A stretch of DNA of 7,085 nt from Marinospirillum sp. (GTDB taxonomy: Bacteria > Pseudomonadota > Gammaproteobacteria > Pseudomonadales > Halomonadaceae), in NCBI RefSeq assembly GCF_014859565.1, contig NZ_JACUUA010000168.1, forward strand, positions 1-7,085. The letters are read 5' to 3'. Below, in pieces: positions 1 to 6,276 of this stretch. Position 1 is the stretch's first letter, and each line of letters opens with the position of its first letter. The notes under the pieces are model-generated. The model worked only from the letters and a program-made list of their open reading frames with translations. It ran no database searches and was not told where the DNA came from. Both the position numbers and the translations under genes were made by a program.

Positions 1-18
1 CTGGTTGATGAAGCATGA
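1..18 (+). CDS. Probable C-terminal end of an upstream gene (partial)
   Basis: Reading from base 1 gives codons for L-V-D-E-A followed by TGA at 16-18. The stop overlaps the next gene's ATG as ATGA, the same arrangement seen at two later junctions in this window (1109-1112 and 5326-5329). That pattern is the main reason to believe this frame over the other two. Too little remains to name the product. In comparable loci the gene before a DegT aminotransferase is often a nucleotide-sugar dehydratase or isomerase, but nothing here tests that. Confidence 0.4.
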   Translation: MVDEA

Positions 19-1112
19 GTAACCCCATGATTCCTGTGACCAAACCTTACCTGCCTAGCCGTGAAAAACTCGATCAATACATTGATGGCATCTACGAGCG
101 CAATTGGCTGACCAACAATGGCCCTCTGGTACAAGAGCTTACCCAACGCCTGGAAGGCTATTTAGGTGTGGAAAACTTGCTATTGGTCACTAATGGCACT
201 CTGGCACTGCAAATTGCCTATAAGGTGTTAGGTATCACCGAGCCTGTCAAACAAGCCTCTGCTGAAGCCATTACAACACCTTTCACTTTTATTGCCACCG
301 CCAGCTCACTGAAGTGGGAAGGCGTACAGCCTGTGTTTGCAGACATCGACCCCAACACCTGGTGCCTGAACCCGGCTAACATCGAAGCAGCCATTACCCC
401 GCAAACCCGTGCTCTTGTGCCCGTACACGTATTCGGCAACGCCTGTGATGTTGAGTCCATTGACACCCTTGCCCAAAAGCACAGCCTGAAAGTCATCTAC
501 GACGCCTCCCACGCTTTCGGTGTGAACTACAAAGGCGAAAGCCTGCTTAAACACGGTGATGCCGCTACCCTCAGCTTCCATGCCACCAAGCTGTTTCACA
601 CTGGCGAGGGCGGTGCGATTATTTTCAAGCGCAAGGAAGATCTGGAACGGGCCAAGAAAATGGTCAACTTCGGCATTGCCGGGCCGGTGAGCATTGAAGA
701 GCTTGGTATCAACGCCAAAATGAATGAGTTTCAGGCGGCGATGGGGCTGTGCGTATTGGACGAAATCGAACACAATTTAGCCGCCCGAAAGGAGCTTTGG
801 GAGGCGTACAGGGAAAGTTTGGCAGGTAAAGTACAGTTTCAGAGATTGCAGCCCCATAGTACTCGAAACTATGCCTATGTGCCGGTCCTGTTCAATTCAG
901 AAAACAGCATGAAAGCTGTAATGGCCGCTTTACACCAGCAGGACATATTTCCTCGGCGTTACTTTTACCCCTCACTGGAAGAGGTCGGCTTGTATTCGGG
1001 TGGCGCGTGTCCAGTCTCAAACGATACCGCCAAGCGCATTCTATGCTTGCCAATCTACAACGGGCTGGATGCAGAAAAAGTGACCGCAGTAATGACCGGC
1101 GTGCTGTCATGA
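15..1112 (+). CDS. DegT/DnrJ/EryC1/StrS-family PLP-dependent nucleotide-sugar aminotransferase
   Basis: This is a 365-residue cytoplasmic enzyme, normal length for the family, which moves an amino group (usually from glutamate) onto the keto carbon of an NDP-4-keto- or 3-keto-6-deoxysugar. Family marks are clear: N-terminal VTKPYLP (8-14), WLTNNGP (31-37), the phosphate-binding TNGTLAL (59-65), TPFTFIAT (88-95), YDASHAFG (162-169) with Asp163 placed to hold the PLP ring nitrogen, and SFHATKLFHTGEGGA (187-201) with Lys192 as the Schiff-base lysine. NAKMNEFQAAMG (233-244) is also typical. All catalytic positions are intact. The start at 15 is supported by the ATGA overlap with the upstream frame; Met5 (base 27), giving MIPVTKPYLP, is an equally family-like alternative. 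The gene is joined to the ATP-grasp gene by ATGA. Which sugar and which carbon are aminated cannot be read from the sequence; Qui4N-type or Qui3N/Fuc3N-type products are both possible. Confidence 0.93.
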   Translation: MSNPMIPVTKPYLPSREKLDQYIDGIYERNWLTNNGPLVQELTQRLEGYLGVENLLLVTNGTLALQIAYKVLGITEPVKQASAEAITTPFTFIATASSLKWEGVQPVFADIDPNTWCLNPANIEAAITPQTRALVPVHVFGNACDVESIDTLAQKHSLKVIYDASHAFGVNYKGESLLKHGDAATLSFHATKLFHTGEGGAIIFKRKEDLERAKKMVNFGIAGPVSIEELGINAKMNEFQAAMGLCVLDEIEHNLAARKELWEAYRESLAGKVQFQRLQPHSTRNYAYVPVLFNSENSMKAVMAALHQQDIFPRRYFYPSLEEVGLYSGGACPVSNDTAKRILCLPIYNGLDAEKVTAVMTGVLS

Positions 1113-2293
1113 ATCAAAAAAAGCTACTGGTGTTAGGTGGATCAGCGTTTCAGGTCCCGCTGATCGAGAAAGCAAAGGCCATGGGGCTGTACGTGATCAC
1201 CTGCGATTATTTGCCAGAAAACCCGGGGCATGCACTGGCCGATGAGTATCAAAACGCCAGCACAACCGACAAAGAGGCTGTGCTTGAAGTGGCGAAAACC
1301 TACCAGATTGATGCAATAACCACCTTTTGCTCCGACCCAGCAGTGCCAACCGTAGCGTTTGTGGCCGAAGCCCTTAATCTGCCAGGCCCAACTCTCGCAG
1401 CGGTCGAGCTGCTGACTGAAAAAGATAAGTTTCGTAAGCTCATGCAGTTGGCCGGTTTGAATGTGCCGGCATGCTTTACCCTGAACAACAGTGAGTTGCC
1501 CGATAACATTGACGATACACAGCGGTATATCGTTAAGCCTGTAGACTCCTCTGGTAGTAAAGGAATAACGCAAAGTTCCGGCACACGTGAATCGTTATCG
1601 GCGGCTGTTGAGTATGCGCTAAGCTTCTCGCGTGCAGGGCGCTGCATCATCGAGGAGTTTATCGACGGCTCGCAGGTTCACGGGGACGCCTTTATTCAGG
1701 GTGGAAAGATTATCTACCACTATCTGGGCGATCATTACTTTTTTACAGGCACCAACAGCTTTATTCCTATCTCAACGCGCTGGCCGGCGAGCATTTCAGT
1801 CGAGGCAATGGAGTCTGTGATTACGCAGGTTGAGCGAATTGTCCAAACAGCCGGGTATACGGATGGGCCTGTTAATATCGAAGCGCGAATTGATGGTAAA
1901 GGCTCTGCCTACATTATAGAAGTGGGGCCTCGAAATGGTGGCAACTTTGTTCCCATTATTCAGCAGCGGTTGAGCGGTTTCGACTTCACTCAGGCTGTAA
2001 TTGACATGGCTTTTGGTGAGCAGGTTGGCTGCGAGACCTTGGCAGAATTCAAACCTGGGGCGCACTATATACTCCACGCTGAACGCGAAGGTATTTTTTC
2101 TGGTATTGAGGTGCCTGAATCTATTAGCGAAGAACTGTTTTATAAACACCTGTTTAAAGAAGTGGACGATGTAGTAAAGCCTTACACAGGGTCAAATCAA
2201 ACTATTGGGGTTTGTCTCTTTGAGGGCCAGTCTAAAGAGTTGCATAAAAAGCTCACTAAAGCACCGCCGAAAGTTTTAACCGAAAAGGTTTAA
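1109..2293 (+). CDS. ATP-grasp domain ligase (amide/peptide-bond forming type)
   Basis: This is a 394-residue ATP-grasp protein. The family joins a carboxylate, activated as acyl phosphate, to an amine. The N-terminal pre-ATP-grasp Rossmann-like part starts KKLLVLGGSAFQVPLI (4-19). The ATP-grasp core follows: RYIVKPVDSSGSKGI (139-153) has the ATP-binding lysine and glycine-rich loop, CIIEEFIDGSQVHGDAF (179-195) has the adenine-contact region, and NIEARIDGKGSAYIIEVGPRNGGN (256-279) has the metal-binding Glu and Asn residues. An in-frame longer start at 1007 lies inside the previous gene. The start at 1109 is preferred because the Rossmann strand begins right there and the ATG overlaps the previous stop as ATGA, implying translational coupling. 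The start has no clear Shine-Dalgarno site. Placed between two PLP-family genes and an acetyltransferase, it may attach an amino acid or other carboxylic acid to the amino sugar. That role is inferred; the substrate is not visible. Confidence 0.88.
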   Translation: MNQKKLLVLGGSAFQVPLIEKAKAMGLYVITCDYLPENPGHALADEYQNASTTDKEAVLEVAKTYQIDAITTFCSDPAVPTVAFVAEALNLPGPTLAAVELLTEKDKFRKLMQLAGLNVPACFTLNNSELPDNIDDTQRYIVKPVDSSGSKGITQSSGTRESLSAAVEYALSFSRAGRCIIEEFIDGSQVHGDAFIQGGKIIYHYLGDHYFFTGTNSFIPISTRWPASISVEAMESVITQVERIVQTAGYTDGPVNIEARIDGKGSAYIIEVGPRNGGNFVPIIQQRLSGFDFTQAVIDMAFGEQVGCETLAEFKPGAHYILHAEREGIFSGIEVPESISEELFYKHLFKEVDDVVKPYTGSNQTIGVCLFEGQSKELHKKLTKAPPKVLTEKV

Positions 2294-2297
2294 TAGA

Positions 2298-3284
2298 ATG
2301 GGCCCAATTGGTGGTTTTTTTGAGCTCGAGCTGCCTTCTGAAAAGCAGGAATATCACGACTCCGCTTATAGATTCAATCTGGCTAGAAATGCATTAGCAG
2401 GTCACCTCATATCGGCCGGGTGCGAGAAAGTCTATTTGCCAGCATACTGTTGCTCTAGTCTGAGCGATACGTTACGCAGCTTGGGGGTGAGCTTTGGCTT
2501 TTATAACGTAGGTGTCGACCTCAACCCCATATCAGATATTCAACTAGAGGAAAATGAGTTTTTTCTCTACGTGAATTACTTTGGTGTGAAAAATGATACT
2601 GTCGCTGGGCTGGCAGGGCTTTATGGGGAACGCTTGATAGTCGATAACTCTCAATCATTCTTTTCCCCGCCTCCAGCAAAAGGAGCGGCAATTTATTCAG
2701 CTAGAAAATTTTTCGGAGTTCCTGACGGAGCGTATCTTTATTCAGATCAGTTTGAACCCTCCAAGCTCAGGCTTTTAAAAGCAGAGTATAGCGCCGAGCA
2801 TTTGATTCAAAGAATCGAGGATGGGCCTGAGGGCGCCTATCCGAGGTATAGGGAATCAGAGAAGAAGTTAAGAGAATCGGGTCTAAGAGAAATGTCCGGT
2901 TTTTCTCGAAGGGTGTTGGCAGCCTGTAACTACCGCGAGGTAGCCCAGAAAAGGTTGGCCAATTTCTCAACCCTGCACTCCGGCTTGAAGGCTTTGAATC
3001 TACTTCAAAATATCTCGTTTGATAACATTTTGGATGGTAGTTCAGCGAGTATGCCGATGGTTTATCCCCTTCTCGTGAAGGATGGCGAGGCCTTGAGGGG
3101 GAAATTGATCAAGAACAGGGTGTATGTGGCAAAGTACTGGCAGGATGTCATGGATAATGAAATGAGTTCGGATCTAGAGAAAGAGCTCGTTCAGCACTTG
3201 GTTCCGCTGCCTATGGACCAAAGGTACTCAAGGGAACATATGCGTTTTGTTATGGAGCTTATAAATAGGGGGGGGGATGAATAG
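2298..3284 (+). CDS. Divergent DegT-like PLP-dependent protein, substrate unknown
   Basis: This 328-residue protein is shorter than usual DegT aminotransferases (about 360-400). It appears to be a diverged member of PLP fold type I. The best marks are LIVDNSQSFFS (113-123), where Asp116 matches the PLP-ring aspartate, and YSARKFFGVPDGAYLYSD (133-150), where Lys137 matches the Schiff-base lysine followed by a small-residue turn. YLPAYCCSSL (46-55) and YVNYFGV (91-97) fit the large-domain strands. PMVYPLLV (253-260) and LVPLPMDQRYS (301-311) match the C-terminal domain, where DegT proteins commonly have a 'cLPiy' segment. It shares no close identity with the aminotransferase at 15-1112, so it is not a recent duplicate. 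AAAAGG (2283-2288) precedes the ATG at good spacing, and the gene starts four bases after the ATP-grasp stop. Its 3' end is the nine-G run. It could be an aminotransferase, a PLP lyase or epimerase, or a non-catalytic partner; similar proteins are usually left unnamed. Confidence 0.75.
   Translation: MGPIGGFFELELPSEKQEYHDSAYRFNLARNALAGHLISAGCEKVYLPAYCCSSLSDTLRSLGVSFGFYNVGVDLNPISDIQLEENEFFLYVNYFGVKNDTVAGLAGLYGERLIVDNSQSFFSPPPAKGAAIYSARKFFGVPDGAYLYSDQFEPSKLRLLKAEYSAEHLIQRIEDGPEGAYPRYRESEKKLRESGLREMSGFSRRVLAACNYREVAQKRLANFSTLHSGLKALNLLQNISFDNILDGSSASMPMVYPLLVKDGEALRGKLIKNRVYVAKYWQDVMDNEMSSDLEKELVQHLVPLPMDQRYSREHMRFVMELINRGGDE
3267..3276 (+). promoter_or_regulatory. Ribosome binding site made of a G-run (AGGGGGGGGG)
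   Basis: A purine-only stretch ending immediately before ATG 3277 can pair with the anti-Shine-Dalgarno sequence through its AGGGG part, about 5-7 bases from the start. The site lies wholly inside the upstream gene, whose stop falls eight bases into the acetyltransferase gene, so translation of the two is probably coupled. A change in G number would alter spacing as well as frame. Confidence 0.55.
3268..3276 (+). repeat. Homopolymer run of nine G at the gene junction
   Basis: Nine consecutive G lie directly before the acetyltransferase ATG, inside the last codons of the PLP gene (Arg324-Gly325-Gly326-Asp327). With the AGG beginning at 3267 the run also serves as the Shine-Dalgarno site. Reading shows that eight G would join the two genes in one frame (R-G-G-M-N-S-T), giving a fusion of about 505 residues. 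Ten G would end the PLP protein one residue early. Runs of this length are known slippage sites in phase-variable surface genes of other bacteria; activity here is not shown. Confidence 0.9.
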
Positions 3285-3816
3285 TACTTTTCTTCGAGCT
3301 TTAGAGCCTGACGATTACCTTATAACACACACTTGGCGCTTAGATGAGTTTACCTGGGATTCAGTTGTTGGCCTGAAACGTTTCGTTTCTCTCGAAACAG
3401 AGCGGAAGTGGGTGCTAAATGCGATTGAAAGCCATGAGGCTGGAAAAGTTCTCAGATTTGTAATTTGCACAAATCAAAACAGCGACCCGGCAGGATTAGT
3501 AACGCTTTCAGATATAGATCTGATAAACAGGTCGGCTGCTGTTTCGTATATGGTGTCTCCTAATTTTCGGGGGCAAGGTTTGGCGAGTTCTGCTTTGAGA
3601 AAAGTTATTGAATACGCTTTTTCGGAGCTGGCTCTGGTCAGAGTTTCCTGCAAAATTTTGGAAGATAACTTGGCCTCCCAAGCCTTGGTAGCGAAGATGG
3701 GGATGGTTAAGGAAGGGGTTTTGAGAAAGGCAGTGTTCAAGAGCGGAGAATTCCGAAATCTACTTTGTTTTTCTATATTGAAAGACGAATTTGCTATCGA
3801 TGAGGCCGGCAGTTGA
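3277..3816 (+). CDS. GNAT-family N-acetyltransferase (RimJ/RimL-like)
   Basis: This is a 179-residue cytoplasmic protein of normal size for a single GNAT domain, which transfers an acyl group from acyl-CoA to an amine. The acetyl-CoA pyrophosphate loop is seen as SPNFRGQGLASSALRKVIEYAF (94-115), with RGQGLA at 98-103 fitting the Q/R-x-x-G-x-G/A pattern. It is followed by the C-terminal element LEDNLASQALVAKMGMVKEGVLRKAV (128-153), in which Asn131 and the S-x-x-L-x-x-K-x-G-M stretch are typical of RimJ/RimL-like enzymes. YMVSP (91-95) is the usual strand before the CoA loop. The ATG at 3277 overlaps the end of the PLP gene by eight bases. In sugar loci such enzymes often acetylate the amino group made by a DegT enzyme, for example on dTDP-Fuc3N or Qui4N. 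That substrate is inferred from position, not motif. The presence of both a GNAT and an ATP-grasp enzyme suggests two acylations or a modified acyl group. Confidence 0.88.
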   Translation: MNSTFLRALEPDDYLITHTWRLDEFTWDSVVGLKRFVSLETERKWVLNAIESHEAGKVLRFVICTNQNSDPAGLVTLSDIDLINRSAAVSYMVSPNFRGQGLASSALRKVIEYAFSELALVRVSCKILEDNLASQALVAKMGMVKEGVLRKAVFKSGEFRNLLCFSILKDEFAIDEAGS

Positions 3817-3890
3817 TTAAAGTAATCCTTCCTGTCTGGCCTAAAAGATCTATATTGGCTGATTCGGCATTCAATCCTATATGTCTTTAA
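3813..3890 (+). pseudogene. Short coding-like frame, possible gene remnant between acetyltransferase and flippase
   Basis: A frame starting with TTG at 3813, overlapping the acetyltransferase stop as TTGA, runs 25 codons to TAA at 3888-3890, just inside the flippase gene. It reads like a protein start: L-I-K-V-I-L-P-V-W-P-K-R-S, a hydrophobic strand followed by a basic turn. It may be the surviving 5' end of a deleted gene whose remainder was replaced when the flippase segment was brought in. It is short enough to be chance, there is no Shine-Dalgarno site beyond the coupling overlap, and I cannot name a parent family. Confidence 0.25.
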
Positions 3891-5329
3891 CAGCCAAAAC
3901 CACCATCGGCATTCTCTGGAACTTTTCTGAGCAGTTGCTTCGGCGTGGTGTAGGGCTGGTAACAACACTGCTCCTTGCGTATTTCCTTGCGCCAGAAGCC
4001 TATGGGTTAGTAGCCATGATGGCAGTCTTTATAGCCATTGCGACTAGCTTGATGGACTCTGGGTTTCGCCAAGCACTGATCAGGTTAAAAGAGGCCACAG
4101 ACCTGGATCTCAGTACCGCGTTTTACGCAAATCTTACGCTGGGTCTATTCGCCTACACCGCTCTCTACTTTGCGGCTCCACTCATAGCAACTTTTTACGA
4201 AGAGCAGCGGCTGGTTCTGCTCATTCGCGTCACCGGGCTAGTCGTTCTGGTTAATGCTTTTCAGGTTGTTCAGATCGCACTTTTTCATCGCCAGATGAAT
4301 TTCAAGGCACAGCTAAAAGCTAGCTTTCCTGCTGCCCTTGCTTCTGCAGTGGTTGCAGTGCTACTGGCCTATAAAGGGGCGGGTGTGTGGGCTTTAGTTG
4401 CTCAAATGATTACAGCTGCTTTGATAACCGTAATTCTGCTGTGGTTGATGAGTGAATGGCGACCTAAGTGGTGTTTCAGCAAAAGCTCGTTAAAGAGCAT
4501 GTACAATTTCGGCTATAAGCTATTCTTGTCCGGGTTTTTGGATATAGTATTTAAAAACCTTTATGTTGTCGTCATTGCCAAGCTGTTTTCGGCATCTGTG
4601 GCGGGTCTGTATTTCTTCGCTGAAAAAATGCGGGAACTGATTCTAAGCCAACTTGTAGGAGCAATTCAGAATGTGACCTACCCTGCACTTGCCAGCGTTC
4701 AGGATGACAATGTAAGACTTAAAGCGGGTTACCGCAAGGTGATTGCCGTTACTACCTTCCTGCTCTTTCCTGCATTAATGCTACTGGCAGCGCTCGCCGA
4801 ACCCTTATTCCAGTTTCTATTGCCCGAAAAATGGTGGGGTGCAGCACCTTACTTACAGTTGTTGTGTATTTCAGGTCTTCTTTATCCACTCCATGCAATT
4901 AACCTGAATATACTCAAGGTAAAAGGTCGCTCTGATCTTTTCTTGTACCTAGAGATATTAAAGAAAATAATGGTAGTCGCCGTCATATTTGTGAGCTACC
5001 GGTATGGAGTCATTGGTATTTTAATTGGGCAAATAGTTACTTCAGTGCTTGCCTACCTGCCCAACAGCTACTTTGCAGCTCGACTCATTAACTACCCTGC
5101 AAGGGAGCAGATAAAAGACTTCGTACCGGGGCTGCTGCTTTCCATGTTACTTGGTGGCTTGGTCTACACGGCTGTTCAAATCCTTGACTGGCCAGCCTTC
5201 ACACTTTTAGCACTCCTAGGCACCAGCGGACTTGTTGCTTACCTACTGGGTGCCCACCTAATGAAACTACAAGCCTACACCCTAGCGCGTGAAATGATTC
5301 AAACGAAACTAAAGCCCAAGGCCTTATGA
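3881..5329 (+). CDS. wzx: Wzx-type oligosaccharide-lipid flippase (MOP superfamily)
   Basis: This is a 482-residue inner-membrane protein of the MOP exporter superfamily, close in style to WzxC/TuaB-like flippases, which move undecaprenyl-linked sugar repeats to the periplasmic face. The N-terminus TTIGILWNFSEQLLRRGVGLVTTLLLAYFLAPEAYGLVAM has the family's amphipathic start and the 'L-x-P-E-x-Y/F-G-L' turn near 36-43. MDSGFRQALIR (58-68) is another recurring loop. Hydrophobic membrane stretches lie roughly at 24-36, 43-57, 84-104, 110-133, 148-164, 168-189, 213-238, 287-305, 323-345, 361-379, 381-397, 414-434 and 440-459, consistent with 12-14 segments. An in-frame TGA at 3860-3862 makes 3881 the first ATG; no Shine-Dalgarno site is visible before it, which is unusual given the 64-base gap. 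The stop overlaps the glycosyltransferase start as ATGA. Assignment as Wzx rests on topology, loops and context; substrate cannot be deduced. Confidence 0.88.
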   Translation: MSLTAKTTIGILWNFSEQLLRRGVGLVTTLLLAYFLAPEAYGLVAMMAVFIAIATSLMDSGFRQALIRLKEATDLDLSTAFYANLTLGLFAYTALYFAAPLIATFYEEQRLVLLIRVTGLVVLVNAFQVVQIALFHRQMNFKAQLKASFPAALASAVVAVLLAYKGAGVWALVAQMITAALITVILLWLMSEWRPKWCFSKSSLKSMYNFGYKLFLSGFLDIVFKNLYVVVIAKLFSASVAGLYFFAEKMRELILSQLVGAIQNVTYPALASVQDDNVRLKAGYRKVIAVTTFLLFPALMLLAALAEPLFQFLLPEKWWGAAPYLQLLCISGLLYPLHAINLNILKVKGRSDLFLYLEILKKIMVVAVIFVSYRYGVIGILIGQIVTSVLAYLPNSYFAARLINYPAREQIKDFVPGLLLSMLLGGLVYTAVQILDWPAFTLLALLGTSGLVAYLLGAHLMKLQAYTLAREMIQTKLKPKAL

Positions 5330-6276
5330 GAAACCTACGCACTCAAGAAGAAATCATGGCTACCTGGAAAGGAGATCCAGAAAAGCCAGTCGTCAGCATT
5401 TGCTGTATCACCTACAACCACGAACCCTACATAGAAGATGCACTTGAAGGCTTTCTGATTCAAGACACGGACTTTCCTTTTGAAATCTTGATCCATGATG
5501 ATGCGTCGACTGATCGTACTGCAGATATTATTCGAGAGTATGAAGCGAAATACCCAAAACTGATCAAGCCGATTTATCAAGTAGAGAATCAGTATTCAAA
5601 GGGCAACAGGGCAACAATGATTGTCTTTCCGCTGTGTGCTGGTAAATATATTGCAGTTTGTGAAGGTGATGATTACTGGTGTGATCCATCGAAACTCTCA
5701 AAGCAAACCGCTTACCTTGAAATGAATGATGATGTTGTTATCAGCAGCCACGATGCTTTCATCATTGATGAAGATAGAAAAAAAGTGAAAGATTCGAAGC
5801 TGCCTGACTCCCATAAACGGGATTATAGTAGTAATGAGCTTAAGCAAGGAAAAGGTTGGCTTCTTACAATGAACTTGATGATCCGAAATATAGCCATCCC
5901 AGAAATACCAGAGCGTCGAATGGTAAAGAATGGAGATAATTTTTTGGTATCTATACTTGGTCAATATGGTGGGAGCCACCATCACGATGATATTAAACCC
6001 TCAGCTTATCGCCTCCACGCAGGTGGTGTCTGGTCAGCCTTGCCTGACCAGATTAAAATTGAAGAACAAATAAATACTTGGCTGTGGATATATCGATATT
6101 ACCAGCGGATTGGTGATAAAGAGTGCGCAGCAGTGTACTGGAGCCGATTTTTGAATAAAGTTGTTCAAGGAAGCTCAAAAAAATCATTGCTAATGCTTGT
6201 TATACGCAACTCTATACCTGAACGATTAATTAGTATGCTGAGACCAATCAAAAAATCTTTATTCAAAGATGCTTGA
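5326..6276 (+). CDS. Family 2 (GT-A fold) glycosyltransferase
   Basis: This is a 316-residue inverting glycosyltransferase that would add a sugar from a nucleotide donor to the growing lipid-linked repeat at the cytoplasmic membrane face. The GT2 domain covers most of the first 240 residues. VVSICCITYNHEPYIEDALEGFLIQ (22-46) is the nucleotide-binding first strand and helix. EILIHDDASTDRTADIIREY (53-72) carries the donor-binding Asp58/Asp59. CEGDDYWCDPSKLSKQ (112-127) has the metal-binding D-D pair at 115-116. SAYRLHAGGVWS (226-237) is the late acceptor/donor loop seen in this subgroup. The tail has basic residues and short hydrophobic stretches (288-310) that could touch the membrane; there is no true membrane helix. 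The start at 5326 overlaps the flippase stop (ATGA). Met11 at 5356, preceded by AAGAAGAAA, is an alternative start that would lose nothing of the domain. GC falls within the gene, with 35% in the line counted at 5821. Donor and linkage are unknown. Confidence 0.9.
   Translation: MRNLRTQEEIMATWKGDPEKPVVSICCITYNHEPYIEDALEGFLIQDTDFPFEILIHDDASTDRTADIIREYEAKYPKLIKPIYQVENQYSKGNRATMIVFPLCAGKYIAVCEGDDYWCDPSKLSKQTAYLEMNDDVVISSHDAFIIDEDRKKVKDSKLPDSHKRDYSSNELKQGKGWLLTMNLMIRNIAIPEIPERRMVKNGDNFLVSILGQYGGSHHHDDIKPSAYRLHAGGVWSALPDQIKIEEQINTWLWIYRYYQRIGDKECAAVYWSRFLNKVVQGSSKKSLLMLVIRNSIPERLISMLRPIKKSLFKDA

Noticed and set aside
306..773. Long open frame on the minus strand inside the aminotransferase gene
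   Set aside because: The plus strand has an intact enzyme with all catalytic motifs here; the minus frame has no recognisable domain and no ribosome binding context. The other minus-strand frames in the window were set aside for the same reason.
1007..1108. Longer in-frame N-terminal extension of the ATP-grasp gene
   Set aside because: It lies inside the aminotransferase coding region, its sequence is serine/arginine-rich and unlike the family, and the Rossmann strand begins at the ATG at 1109, which also forms an ATGA overlap.
1116..1122. A7 run at the start of the ATP-grasp gene (similar A7 runs near 5778, 6177 and 6281)
   Set aside because: Seven A are common by chance, especially in AT-rich parts and lysine codons, and no meaningful alternate product results from slippage.
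3855..3883. Possible promoter TTGGCT - 17 bases - TATATG before the flippase
   Set aside because: It matches the consensus in only 3 of 6 and 4 of 6 positions, and the -10 element would lie on the flippase ATG, so it could not drive that gene normally.
3474..3968. Minus-strand frame spanning the gap before the flippase
   Set aside because: It runs through the GNAT motifs and the flippase start in antisense, has a low-complexity serine-rich translation and no start signal.
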